58,000 bases of DNA, taken from positions 346,526,169 through 346,584,168 of the forward strand of contig NC_081412.1 in the NCBI RefSeq assembly GCF_030272615.1. The letters are read 5' to 3'. A program made the position numbers and the translations under genes. Below, piece by piece: positions 44,578 to 55,448 of this stretch (positions are counted from its first letter, which is position 1; each line of letters starts with the position of its first letter). A model generated the notes under the pieces. That model saw nothing but the letters and a program-made list of their open reading frames with translations, did no database searches and had not been told where the DNA came from. The stretch is from Cryptomeria japonica. Its lineage: Eukaryota > Streptophyta > Pinopsida > Cupressales > Cupressaceae.

Positions 44578-46344
44578 TTTCCCTTTAGGTTTGAAAAAAT
44601 CTGGACTTTACATCTGGATCTTTCTCATAAAATTCAAGAATGGTGGAACATTCAAGTTGAGGGTACTGCCATGTATAAAGTTGTGAAGAAACTTAAAAGC
44701 ATAAAAGATAACATAAGGACCTGGAATAAATCCAGCTTTGGGAATATTTTTGAGGCCAAAGGAAAAATTCAAGAAGACCTCAACAAAATTCAGGTCCAAA
44801 TCCAAAAGGAAGGATTCTCCACTGTGACTATTGTAGAAGAAAAAAAGATCCTCAAAAGATACCATGATATCATTGCTAAAGAAGAAGCTTTTTGGAAGCA
44901 GAGATCTAGATGTATTTGTCTGAAGGAAGGGGATAAGAATACCAGATTCTTCCATATGTCGACTATCAAACAAAAAGTGGCTAATAGGATCAAAAAAATG
45001 ATGGTGGACAATGTGGAGCTGGTCAAGGAGGAGGAGATTAGAAATGAGGCCAAAAATTTCTTCTCTTATCTTCTCTGCAGGGATCAAAGCTTGGATGATT
45101 ATATTCAAAATTCCTTTCTCCAGAACATTTTGTGCCTTACTAATGAGCAGAAGAATGCCTTTTTGACTTACATCCCTTCAGACTTGGAGATCAGAAATGT
45201 TGTCTTTTCTTTTGAGGCCAACAAAGCCCCTGGACCTGATGGCTTCCCTATGTTCTTCTTCCATGAGTTCTGGGAAATTGTTGGGAAAGATGTCTCCAAT
45301 GGGGTTAAAGAATTTTTGGGGGCAAGAAAATCACTGAAAGAAATTAATGGCACTTTCATTGCTTTGATTCCCAAAATTCAAGGAGCTGACTCCATGGATA
45401 AGTTTAGGCCAATCAGTTTATGCAACTCTTTCTATAAGATAATTTCCAAGGTCCTCACCTCGAGAATCTTGAATGTCCTTCCCTCTTTGATCAGTCATCA
45501 GCAGAATAGTTTTATTCCTGGAAGGCAAATTCTTGATTCCATCATTACTGTCCATGAGAATATCCATTCCCTTGTTATGGCAAAGAAGCAGGGATTTATT
45601 CTCAAGCTTGATCTCTCTAAGGCTTATGACCGGGTTGATTAGTATTTCCTCATGAAGGTTCTCTTGGCTTTTGGCTTCTCTAACAGATGTGTGGACCTCT
45701 TCAAGCATCTTATCTCCTCTACCTCCTTTGTTGTTCTTGTTAACGGATCCCCCTCCCCTTTCTTTAAAGCCTCCAAAGGCTTGAGGCAAGGGGATCCCAT
45801 CTCCCCTATTCTTTTCATCATTATGGCTGAATGTTTTGGTAGATACATGGAAAACATGGTGACAAGAGGTATCTTCAAAGGTCTCTAACCCTCTTTTGTT
45901 GATCATACTTTCTCCCACCAGCAATTTGTGGATGACACCATCATAATGGGGGATTCAAGTATCTCGGAAGCCAGAATCTTGAAGGACACCCTTTGCAAGT
46001 TTGTGTCTACTTCTAGCCAACTTATCAACTGGGCTAAAAGTGAAGTGTTTTTCATCAACACTCTTGAGAGAAGACAACATAGAATTAGCAGAATTCTGGA
46101 ATGTCAGATTGTTGATCTCCCTTCTACCTACCTTGGCCTCCCCCTGGGCATCGCTCCCCCTGATTCCTTTTGCAGTTCCTTGGTGGATAAATTTCAAAGA
46201 AAGCTTGCTGGTTGGAAAGGTTCTCTCTTAAGCCAAGATGGCAAATTACAACTTCTTAAAGCATCCCTTCAAAGCATACCTATTTATTCTCTTAGTCTCT
46301 TCAGAATCCCAGTTAAGTTTGTTGATGCTATTGAAAAAATCTAA
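44578..46344 (+). pseudogene. LINE ORF2: reverse transcriptase domain
   Basis: Group II intron/LINE-type RT. The part before the palm has FWKQRSRCICLKEGDKNTRF and ANKAPGPDGFPMFFFHEFWE. The palm has FIALIPKIQGADSMDKFRPI and ILKLDLSKAYDRVD (first Asp), then a TAG at 45640. After it comes FVVLVNGSPSPFF and GLRQGDPISPILFIIMAE. A TAA at 45886 precedes the active-site box FVDDTIIMGDSS (FVDD for FADD). The frame is preserved through 46344, then a frameshift occurs in an A-run at about 46345. Stop positions match Trp or Gln in relatives. Confidence 0.93.
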
Positions 46345-47475
46345 AAAAAATTATTTGGTCTGGGGTTGAGGAAAATAAGAGAATGGCTTTATTGGCTTGG
46401 GACAAGGTTTGTAGATTGAATAGCAAGGGAGGTCTGGGTCTGAGGATAAGCAAGACCCTCAATGAATCTCTTTTGTCCATACAGATATGGAGATTGTTCC
46501 ACTCTGATAGTGAGTGGTGTGAAATTTGGAGAAGTATCCTCTTCTATCTTGATCTCTTTTCTCTTTCATCAATTTTGATTTTAGTATCAACGGATCTCAC
46601 ATTTGGAATCATGATTCTAAGTGTAAAGACAACATCGCCAAAAGGGTCAAATGGAGAATTGGTAATGGTAGGAAAGTCAGATTTTGGGAAGACCCCTGGT
46701 TGCTTAATAAGCCCTTTCTGAAAATCCCTGATTGGGCCCCTGTTGCTACCCCTTGTAAAATAGTTTTTGGTTCCTTGGTTGAGGGGTGTTGGATAGGTAA
46801 CAAATGGTAGAACATTGAAGGTATTCACCCTAACCTCATCAATATCAAGAAACACTTGTCCTCTGCCTGGCTAAATAATGAAGAAGATATTCTTATTTGA
46901 AAATTTGATCCCAAAGGCAACATTATTGTCTCTTCCATGTACGGAGTGTTGACTCCTGCCCCTTCATAGAACCCTTTCTAGTCAAAAGCTTGGATAAAGG
47001 GTCTTATTCCGAAGATCAATATCTTCTACTGGACAATTCTCCAAAACAAAATTTTGACTCTAGACAACCTAAAGGTTAGAGGTTTTAACTTCCCCAATAG
47101 GTGTGCTTTGTGTCTTGAGGAGGAAGAGTTTGTGGACCACTTGCCTATTCACTGTTCTTTCACTGTCTCAATCTAGGAAATCATTCTTAAGAATTTTTGT
47201 ATGGAATGGGTGTTTCCTAACTCTATTCAAGATTTGTTTTATTCTTGGAGTTATCATTGGTCTAATCCCTCTTTGAGATCTTTGTGGAAGTTCTCTCTCC
47301 CTCACATCCTATGGGGGATTTGAAAAGAAAGAAACAACCGCATCTTCAGGGAAACCTCTCTCCCCAGGTTGTTGTTTTTCAGAAAATTCAAAGGGCAATT
47401 GTGGAGAACTTCGAGATCATTGGAGAACCTTGCAATCCTGTCAATTGCCTAAAAGCTCACATCCTCAACTCCTAG
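46345..47475 (+). pseudogene. LINE ORF2: RT thumb and zf-RVT region
   Basis: After the A-run frameshift the text has NKRMALLAWDKVCRLNSKGG-like sequence and ISKTLNESLLSIQIWRLF. A second shift near 46555 restores the first frame, with HIWNHDSKCKDNIAKRVKWR and KVRFWEDPWLLNKPF. The zf-RVT domain is WIKGLIPKINIFYWTILQ, then KVRGFNFPNRCALCLEEEE and VDHLPIHCSFTVSI, with the Cys-Cys-His-Cys zinc pattern. Eight stops lie between 46808 and 47475; most sit where relatives have Trp (for example PS*NPF*SKAW). Confidence 0.85.
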
Positions 47476-48057
47476 AACTTGAAGAGTGTTGTTAGTATTG
47501 ATTCTACACAAAGCAAGAGACTTGAAGCTAAATGGTACTCTCCCCCTCATGGATGGATCAAAATAAACTTTGACAGTGCTGCCAAAGGCAATCCTGGACC
47601 AGCAGGATGTGGTTCAATTCTCAGAGATGAAAATGGCATTTGTAAGGAAATGGTTATTGTTCATAAAGGTTGCCAAACTAACCACATGGCGGAAGCCATG
47701 GCTTCTCTCCAAGGCATCCTCCTGGCTAAAAGGTGGAACTGTCCCTACCTATGGATCGAGGGAGACTCTAGTAATATCATTAATTTCCTTAAAGGAATTA
47801 CTAAGCCCTCGTGGACTATTAACAATATCATTAAAGTTGTTAGGGATCTCAGTAACACCTTCGACAAATGTCTTATTTCCCACATTTATTGTGAAGCTAA
47901 TGTCTCCGTTGACTGGGCAGCTAACGTGGTGGTCACTCAGGATAACATGATTACCTGGAAGGGTGAAGAGGATCTCCTCAATGACGTCAGATTGATCATT
48001 TTCATGGATCGATATAAATGCACCCCAAAGATCTTAAATGGATTACATAATGATTAA
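47476..48057 (+). pseudogene. LINE ORF2: C-terminal RNase H (RVT_3)
   Basis: Open for 192 residues. It has WYSPPHGWIKINFDSAAKGN with the first catalytic Asp, then PGPAGCGSILRDENGICKEM and HMAEAMASLQGILLAKRWN with the catalytic Glu, then LWIEGDSSNIINFLKG with the second Asp and HIYCEANVSVDWAANVVV near the last acidic site. This is the plant LINE RVT_3 type. It ends at a TAA at 48055. The domain itself is intact, but it sits at the end of a broken ORF2. Confidence 0.93.
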
Positions 48058-48215
48058 TAGCATGATTTGGAGGGCTAATATTAATTATTATTGTGTCAGT
48101 ACCATTAATGACAAGGCGAATGCCACCTTCTCCCACGTTTTCTGGGTCTTTGGGGTCACCTCGAGAAATCCTGTAGCTATCTGCAAGTCGGTTTTGTGGT
48201 TTGAGTAGAGAAATT

Positions 48216-49929
48216 ATGGGAGGCAACAGGCGTCGCTATGAGCCCAGTAATTGTAAGGAATGGAAACAAAAGGAGGAAATTTGGAGTATCTTGCAAAAGG
48301 GCGGGCTAACAAAGTATATGGAAAGACTCCATGGGAGGGATGCTAAAATCATTGTTTTTGAGCAAAAACTGGAGGAAGGGCACCCTGAAGATGGGAGATC
48401 AAACTATCTACATTGACGAAGACCTTATTGCTCAGGTGACGGGTCTTTGGAGGGAGGGAAGTAATTTTTACAGGGACAGAAAGCTTAGCAAGGAGGCCAT
48501 CGAGCAATACCCTGAAACTAAAAAGGAGAAGAAGCGCCTGGTTAATCTTAGCAAGACCTACTACCCTCCCAAGGCTTTTGCCAAGCCTTGGAGGGAGGTT
48601 TTGTTTTATATTATGTGCTATATCACTTTGGATGGCAGATTTGCCAAAGTTTATGGCTACCATTTTGTGTTGTTCAACCATTTCAGGTATGATGAAAAAG
48701 TTAACATACCCTATTTTTTGATTTGCTCAATGAATGCTACTATAAAATCTCATAGAGAAAACCCTAAGGGAGACACTGCGATGCACCAAGGTCTTATGGT
48801 TTTAATCTATGACCATATTAAAGCTAATCAAATTGCCCGCCCCCAGCTTTATATCTCTAATTCTGAGGAGGAAGGGTTGGACTCTGACTTTTCTATGGGT
48901 GAGGATTCGGATGGTGATTTGAAAAGTGAGATTGAGGAGAGTCTGGAGGACTCTGAAGTTGAACTTGGTAAGAAAAGAAAACAAGTGAGCATTAAACCAT
49001 CCTCTTCTAAGGGCAAGAAAAAAAGTAAAGAGAAGGTCTTCCAGATTCTCTCGGAGGAGGTGGAGGAGGTTTTTGAGGAATCTGATAAGAATGACTCTTC
49101 GTCCCCTAGGAAGAAGAAATCTAATTCTTCCTTCCAGAAAAGGAAAAAGTAGAAAAGACAGGGCAATTCTGAGTTGGAGCCGGAGGATAAAGTGTAGAGT
49201 AAGGTTCCTGATGTGGACCAAAAAATTGAGGAGGAGACTATGGGGGACGGTTTCAACCAGAGTGTTGGTGGAAATGTCGATCAAATAACTGGTGGAGATG
49301 TTCCCAACACTGATCAGGCCAAGGATGGTGAAAAATGTCCCCCTTCAAACCCTCCTGTCGAGGGTATGAAGGGGTTTGTGGACACCTTCGATTGGCTCAT
49401 AAATAGTCACAAGAAAGTTGTGGAGGACAACAAGAAACTTAGTCATAGGGTTCAAATTCTAGAGACAATCAGCATCGGTGAAGGTAAATCCATGGCTGAG
49501 TATGTTGATGATTTGGGAAAAACTATTGCCGAAGCTGAAGAGATCAGGGACGCCTTCAACCCTAGGTTTGAGCAAGTGGAGAAGGCCTTGGACGAGGTAA
49601 AAATCAATGAAACTGCTAGGGACCAGAAAATTGTGGATACTGACAACAAACTCAACAAAGTTGAATCCTGTCTCAGAAGCATTGTTGAACAAACCCATAA
49701 TATTCTAAAGGCCTCGGCCGACAACACCAAAATATTGATCAGTAAGCTAGAGAATGAGAGGGAATCCCCAAAGAATGAACCTGACATGGAAGGCATGGGA
49801 GATGTGCAAGGACCAAGAACTAGGACAGAGGCAAGAAGAAGGAGAAAAAGCCAAACAAGGAAATCGAAGAGCTCAAAGCTGGTTCGGAAAATTATGAACT
49901 ATTGGTCATTAAGACTGTTGATCTTCTAA
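48216..49929 (+). pseudogene. LINE ORF3 (ORF-C): unknown protein with globular and coiled-coil parts
   Basis: Follows ORF2 by 158 bases inside the same insertion. It starts at ATG 48216: GGNRRRYEPSNCKEWKQKEE and LTKYMERLHGRDAKIIVFEQ. A frameshift near 48370 leads to MGDQTIYIDEDLIAQVTGL and NFYRDRKLSKEAIEQYPE. A hydrophobic block then reads WREVLFYIMCYITLDGRFA and YGYHFVLFNHFRYDEKV. A long acidic/basic tail (KKRKQVSIKPSSSKGKKKSK) follows, with stops at 49150 and 49195. The last 240 residues are coiled-coil-like (KKLSHRVQILETIS ... NKLNKVESCLRSIVEQT). The YIDEDLIAQVTGL part recalls the LDEEFFDIIF block of ORF-B, but only weakly. I know no named family, and plant LINEs normally have two ORFs. 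Confidence 0.6.
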
Positions 49930-50160
49930 AGTCTCTATAGGTGTTGTTAGCTGACTAGGTCTTTTATCTAGTTTTTATCGCTTTGCTAGTCTTTTGTTGT
50001 CCGTTTGGTTTTTTGGCCTTCTTGCCAGTCTTTTATATGATGTTTCATTGCTGGTGTTGTTCTTCTTTGTTGAACTATCTTATGCACTTATGTTAAAGGT
50101 TTCGGGTCCGTAAAACCTGTTTTTCATATTAATCAGAACACATTCATATTATCTGGAAAA
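49930..50160 (+). other. LINE 3' UTR
   Basis: Pyrimidine-rich, with repeated TCTTTT words (GTCTTTTATCT, CAGTCTTTTATATG), then GGTTTCGGGTCCGTAAAACC, then a short A run. The tail is only four A, so any original poly(A) tail has shrunk. ATAAGAA follows at once. Confidence 0.7.
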
Positions 50161-52824
50161 ATAAGAAGATCTACTGGGGTAAACAGATAGTTGGTGCTTT
50201 TTGTGAACAGTTAACCAAAGTTCATACCACTTTGAAGTTCTATATGACTTCATATTTGGTATATGCAACAACCTCAATGAGGCATTTTTCTGGATTGTCT
50301 ACCACATGAGACAGGAGTCAAATTCTTGTATATCAATATTACACACAGTTGACTCTCAAGAACAAGTTTACATCATTTCAAGAGAGTCAATGATGCTTTC
50401 TTTTATCATTATATGTGTATGTTTGATAAAGATATTTAGAAGAAGAGAGTATCAAATGAAACTTGGAATGTGGTGAATCAATATGGGTGCATTTTCTTAC
50501 AATTCCCTACTTTCACATATCTCAGAATAGGATGTTTTGATGGTGAACCTTTCAAGATTCCTAGGTACCCATCGAACAAAATTTTACTCATGGAACTAGC
50601 TCGTCAGATGGTATCAATGCATGAATGCCAACCCAATTTACACAAGACTGGTTTTAAGTTCTCTCTCACTATTGGGAGATAATAAATTCCATCTACAATG
50701 CCTGAGCCATGGATGAAGAGATGAGAAGAGTGATGATGAGATTCTTCAAGGTCAAAAAAAAATTTGATTATAGAGGTATGAAGAACAAACTTAAGAAAAG
50801 TTACACTTGTGTTCACCGGGTAGAGGACATTTGGATTGATTGTAGAACATAAGAGGTTATTAGAAAGCTTGACAACTGTCGCATAATTGTGGAGAAAATT
50901 GAGAATCTAAATCCAGCTGATATTCCTGAGGATCTCAAAGATGATGAAATCATTTTAGATCCGATGTATGAGAAGAATAAGGTTGTAGATTCACCTTTTC
51001 CTCTTATTCAATGGTTCCAAAAAGAGAACACTTCAATAAGGACCATATTTCAGAATATCTTGGCAAATACTAATGTTTGGTTAACACAGAAAGGAATTCA
51101 ATTAAAATTATTCCAAATTGATCTGAAGATGACACTGTAGGGCCTGTTGGAAATAATTTTGAAATGAGAACTAAGAATAGACAAGATTTGACAGCTCCAA
51201 AGGCTCTAAAATTCAAATTCACAATTCGAAAAGGTAAGAGTCAAGGGGAATCCTTAGCCCAAGGTGCTCAAACATAGGATGAAGTTGAAGGAGAGTTGCA
51301 CAAGGAAGAGATTCAACAAGGAGAAAGAGAAGAACAAGAAAAAGAACAGGAGGAAGAGTACGATGAGGAGGGATTACCAGAAATTCCTAGTACTTCCTAG
51401 TCCAAAGGGACACAAGAAATTATCCCTCCTTCATCTCATGATGTTCCAGGTACAATTCCCCCTCCAATTTCAATTTCTTAATACCCACAAGATGTCAGAA
51501 ACAACCATTCCTTCAACAACAACCAATGAGTCATCTCTTAATACCCACAAGATGTCAGAAATGGAACTTCCTCCCAAGGTTCTAGTTGTTGAAAACTCAC
51601 CTGTAGTACTAACTACCACTCCTATTGTAACCACAAGCATGCAAAACAATAACTTGCATCCCAAGTATTGAGCACAAGAGTAGAATATATTACACCTTTG
51701 CCACCTTGGTTAGTTTCCAATACCCCTAAGAGGAAAAAGAAAGCCATCTCCCCAGATGACTTTGACTTTAGCCAATCGATTCTTGTCAAGCCCAAGGGTA
51801 TGAAGAAAGCCAAAACTTTATCTAGGGTGAAGGTGGATAAGTCAAAGATCAAATATGTGGAAATGGTGATTCCTCCTCCAAATAAAGACTTGGACAAGAT
51901 TCAGCCCACAGATTATGTTATTAATAGGATTGATTTGGGCAAGTAGACTCATGAAGGAACAGTAGAAGATACTCAATCATCTTTTGATAATATTTTGGCA
52001 AGGTACAATGAAGAAAAGATCAAGAAGGATAGACTGAAGAAACAGGTGAACCAAATCACCAATGTCTTGATCAAGATAACGAAGTCGTCAGAGGCAGTTG
52101 AACCAGACACCTCATTAGCTGATGACCAAATCATCAAATGGAAGCTAAGGAGGTCAATTCATAGGGAAGATCGGTTGGTGAATGGATGGACAGGATATTA
52201 ATTCAAGGTACACATCACACATGTTTTGCAGTTACCCTAGTAAATAATCTAGAAGATGTAAAGTCTGATATAGATAAAGCATTGGATCTATTCTCGAATG
52301 AATTAGAGACATAAGAGAAGAAATTTGACTCATGTTTGAAGTTAGAACATTTTCAATTAGATGTTCTAGTTGATAATGGAGTACTTCCTTCAAGGTATAT
52401 GTATATTGAACAAAGGGAGGTACTAGAACATCAATTGAACACCATGGAAATTCTTGTCAAGGATATAAGGAAAGCCCAAAGGGAATGTAATGATAAAGGC
52501 AAGGACATCTTTGAAAAGATATTAGCACTTCCTTGTACATTCCTTGATGAAAATCAAAAGTCTCTTCATGAAGATGTTATTATTAGAGAATTCAGTTTTC
52601 TTATTGGAGAAGAGGTGGACAAAGAAGTTTTCTCATTATCTTCTATTGATAAGATGATAGAAATTGAATTCAAATGCTACATGAGCCTCAGAGATTCCAT
52701 CACTCGAGTCAAAGTTATCACGGGCCATACCAAGGGACCTGATGAAGAACAAATGAAGATAGCTTTGCAAAAATTTGAGGAGTTCATGAAGCAAGATCAT
52801 AATGGAGTGCCTGGAGACACTTAG
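50161..52824 (+). pseudogene. ORF-B C-terminal part: second domain, linker and coiled coil
   Basis: Resumes ORF-B after the LINE with KKIYWGKQIVGAFCEQLTK and FYMTSYLVYATTS. Shifts and stops follow. 50470-50682 gives FLQFPTFTYLRIGCFDGEPF and YPSNKILLMELARQMVSM (compare ORF-A VPNRIAYLETVRQLAYFS). Later fragments are IENLNPADIPEDLKDDEI (50889), an acidic Glu/Gln-rich linker (51280-51400), a Ser/Pro-rich part with KRKKKAISPDDFDFSQS (51720), and a charged helical part with YNEEKIKKDRLKKQVNQITN. The last open frame is 52336-52824 (REVLEHQLNTMEILVKDIRK ... SSIDKMIEIEFKCYMSLRDS). It ends at a TAG at 52822. Function is unknown. Confidence 0.6.
51472..51561 (+). repeat. Short direct duplication in ORF-B linker
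   Basis: TCTTAATACCCACAAGATGT followed by CAGAAA occurs at 51475-51500 and 51535-51560, 60 bases apart. It encodes STHKMSE-like or NTHKMSE text in both copies, so the linker grew by a local 60-base duplication. Confidence 0.85.
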
Positions 52825-54013
52825 TATTTTCCATATTTTATAAAGTCGTAGGTTCATTTTTGCAATAAGACATCGACACCTCAATTGTCATTTTGTATTG
52901 CATCTAGAAAGTGCACAAGTTCTAAGTCAAATAGGACTCTTCTTTAATTTAGTCATAGTTTCCCCAAATTATCTCATTGCACCTCACCTATATATATGAG
53001 GTTGCTCATTGTAATTTTTATCTTTAATTTTATGCAACAAAACTCTGTCAAAGTGAAGAACAACGTGAAACTTTGAGTTCATATTGTTATTTTGCAAACT
53101 TAAATAAGAAGGCATCTTTGGCATTTAGACTTTGTGTTGGATTCATTGTGTTTTATGGTGAGATTGTTTTGACATCATTCTTATTAAAATCTTGTTTTGA
53201 TTGAGTGGAAGCATCATGGGAAAGTGTTATTAAAGAGCAGAACAAGTTTTGGTTTGTAAACTTTGTGTAACATTTCAGCTCTTGTTAAATAGAATTAGCA
53301 ACTAGATATCAGACCAAAGACTTTGTTCTTAGATATCAAAAATTGTAATTATATATCAAGAGTAAAGACTTTGTGCTTGTCTTTGTTATCTTGATAAAAT
53401 ATTGTGGGTTACAGAAGTTATTTGTAAGAGGTTGATAGGATTATAATTGTTGTAAGAGTTTGAGCTTGAACACTATTTTCTCATCTGGGAGAAGCAATAG
53501 AGGACTTTGTGCCTTTATAAAAACTTTGTTTCTCTTATTTGTATTGTTCATTAGCATGCTTTAATTTATTTTGTAGTAACTTCAAAGTTAAATTAATCAT
53601 GACTACTCCAATTGTAACTTCTTTTCTAAAAAAAAGAGAAAAGAATAACGTCTACTCTAAAGAGAGAAAACGATGATATACCGCCCAAGTTTAGATAAAA
53701 AATCACACTTTGTATTTTGATAAAGAGAGTAGTAAACAAAAGGGGGAGTCTTCTCTTATAATTAGGAGAGATTCAATCTCACATATTGTGGCTGAAAAAA
53801 CAATTTTGTGAACTTACCCAATTTACAAAATTTTCACCGAACAAAATCTAAGAGCCATTAAATATGTTTGCATCCTTATGCTCCAAAAGGCATAGTTAGT
53901 TTCATTTAACAATGGAGCTTTACTTGTAGATAAAAATTATTGACATGTCATGTTCGTTCTTGAGATCTTCCTTCAAGCAGATATGTTATTTTAAAAGGAA
54001 CTTCCTCTTATAC
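52825..54013. other. Non-coding flank downstream of ORF-B
   Basis: No gene. A TATATATA stretch near 52990 and a purine run AAAAGGGGGAGTC near 53739 are present. The latter resembles a polypurine tract, which hints that ORF-B may be the body of a degraded LTR element, but no matching LTR pair was found. Phrases such as AAAGACTTTGT recur near 53320-53375. Confidence 0.4.
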
Positions 54014-55440
54014 TGATTGAAGAAACACACACTAATATTGAGAGGGGGAGGTAGTCGATATAGGTCTATTTTTACTATTTTAAACTCAATACCATAAGAA
54101 TATAAATTTCACAATATCAATAGCATAGGATGCAATAATTCCAAAACACAAAAATCCACATACATAAGAGATATAGGATATTATATGGAAACCTATATGA
54201 GAGAAAACCACAAAAAAATATTGCTTATATGCAAGCTTCTTACAAATTTTGTAGGCAACAACCCACATGAGACACCAATCCCCAACAACTAGGCACCAAA
54301 CTAGCAAGAGACACCAATCTCTTTCAATGAGAGGCATTAACCACCCAATCTCCTAAGATAGAAGGCACTGACCTTCAAGATAATGATATGATAAATGTTT
54401 CAAAACTTCTTCTTGGCTTTTCTCTAAATCTTCTTACATATTCGCATAGCCTTGTCTAAATCTGCTTAAAAACATCTTCACAAATCTAGCATAAGTCAGT
54501 TCCAATGTCTCTCACGAATGAGCTCAAATAGCTCTCATAAATTTTCTCAAATACTTCTTCCAAATCTTCTTGAAAACCCTCATATTTTTTCTCTTCATAT
54601 AAATAATTATTCCTTAAATTACTTACATTTAACACTCTTTCAATCCTCTATTTATACATGCTATAAAACCCCTTCATCCAAGAGATATAACTCTCCAAAG
54701 AGGTAAACAAAACCAATAAGGTTGTGAATATTGGGGAATGGACTGCTACAATTTATAGGCTGATATAAGCACAAGGAAAAATTAGATTGAACCTAGGAAT
54801 GTGGCTGCATCTGTCGAGTTTTTGTATGCGATTGGTTGTCCCCTTTTGTTTTATTGGGCAACAATTATGCATGAAAGAATAGGTTGTTGGCTCATTACAA
54901 GCTTACCTATGTAAAAATTCATAAAGCTTAATATAGGGCGCTATCCCCATTAATAGATAGCACTTATCCTTTAAAAAAAAAAAACTCTCCAAAGAGGTTG
55001 GTCCAATCAACATTAAAAATATTTAATTTTAATTAAAATTTCCCTCAAGAAGTGGGTGCTACAACTAGGAGGGGTCAACTCAACCAACAATTTTTTATTT
55101 ATTTATTTTATTTTCTTGCCCAAGATGGGTGCTCAATTCAAGGAGGCCAACCCTCTTGTGAGGCTCCAAAAAAATATTATGTTTATTTATTTTAACTTCC
55201 TTAAATGGGGCGATTAAGGGGGGGAGTCAGCTCCATAGAAATACTAATTATTTTACATTTTTGAACTCGGTGAAGGTACTAGACATTGATCAGCCCATGT
55301 AAAAAATAGATCACTATTTTTTTAAAGTAATTAACTCCTCCTTAACCAATGATTTCTTGATAATAGTGCCATAAATTTGGCACAATCTCCAATAATTAGC
55401 CATAAACTTGACCTTTGACATCAATAACAATAATCCGACA
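54014..55440 (-). mobile_element. Decayed solo LTR of the C1 superfamily
   Basis: It begins TGATTGAAGAAACACACACT then ATATTGAGAGGGGGAGG, parallel to the C1 LTR start (TGATGAATAATG ... TATTGAGGGGG). It has TATATGGAAACCTATATGAG near 54183 where C1 has ACGTGGAAACCCAAATGGG, followed by AAAACCAC. It ends TTGACATCAATAACAATAAT then CCGACA, parallel to ATCAATGACAACATAC ... CCAACA. TTATAC occurs at 54008-54013 and 55443-55448, close to a target duplication. No coding part remains. Frames at 54086 and 54518 are spurious. Confidence 0.6.
54705..54982 (+). mobile_element. SINE-like retroposon with poly(A) tail, nested in the solo LTR
   Basis: 278 bases, non-coding, ending in a run of A bases. AACTCTCCAAAGAGGT occurs directly before (54689-54704) and directly after (54983-54998), a 16 bp target duplication typical of LINE-driven retroposition. 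The 3' part has GGGCGCTATCCCCATTAATA then GATAGCAC, able to form a hairpin. No clear A and B promoter boxes of a tRNA-derived SINE are seen, so it could also be a short LINE end. Confidence 0.75.
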
Positions 55441-55448
55441 TTTTATAC

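Larger units (their letters stand above)
41160..50160 (+). mobile_element. L1-type plant LINE, 9.0 kb, with three ORFs, nested in ORF-B
   Basis: Non-LTR element with a DUF4283-type ORF1, an endonuclease/RT/zf-RVT/RNase H ORF2, and a third ORF, then a 3' UTR ending TCTGGAAAA. ATAAGAA occurs on both sides (41153-41159 and 50161-50167) as target duplication. Removing the element brings the ORF-B text LIDKK next to IYWGKQIVG, matching the ORF-A pattern. That shows the 9 kb, including the third ORF, arrived as one insertion or at least sits in one. Stops in ORF2 are almost all TGG to TAG/TGA or CAA to TAA. Confidence 0.88.

Noticed and set aside
54086-54337. Membrane-like 83-residue minus frame
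   Set aside because: It lies inside the decayed solo LTR and is not conserved in the C1 LTRs.
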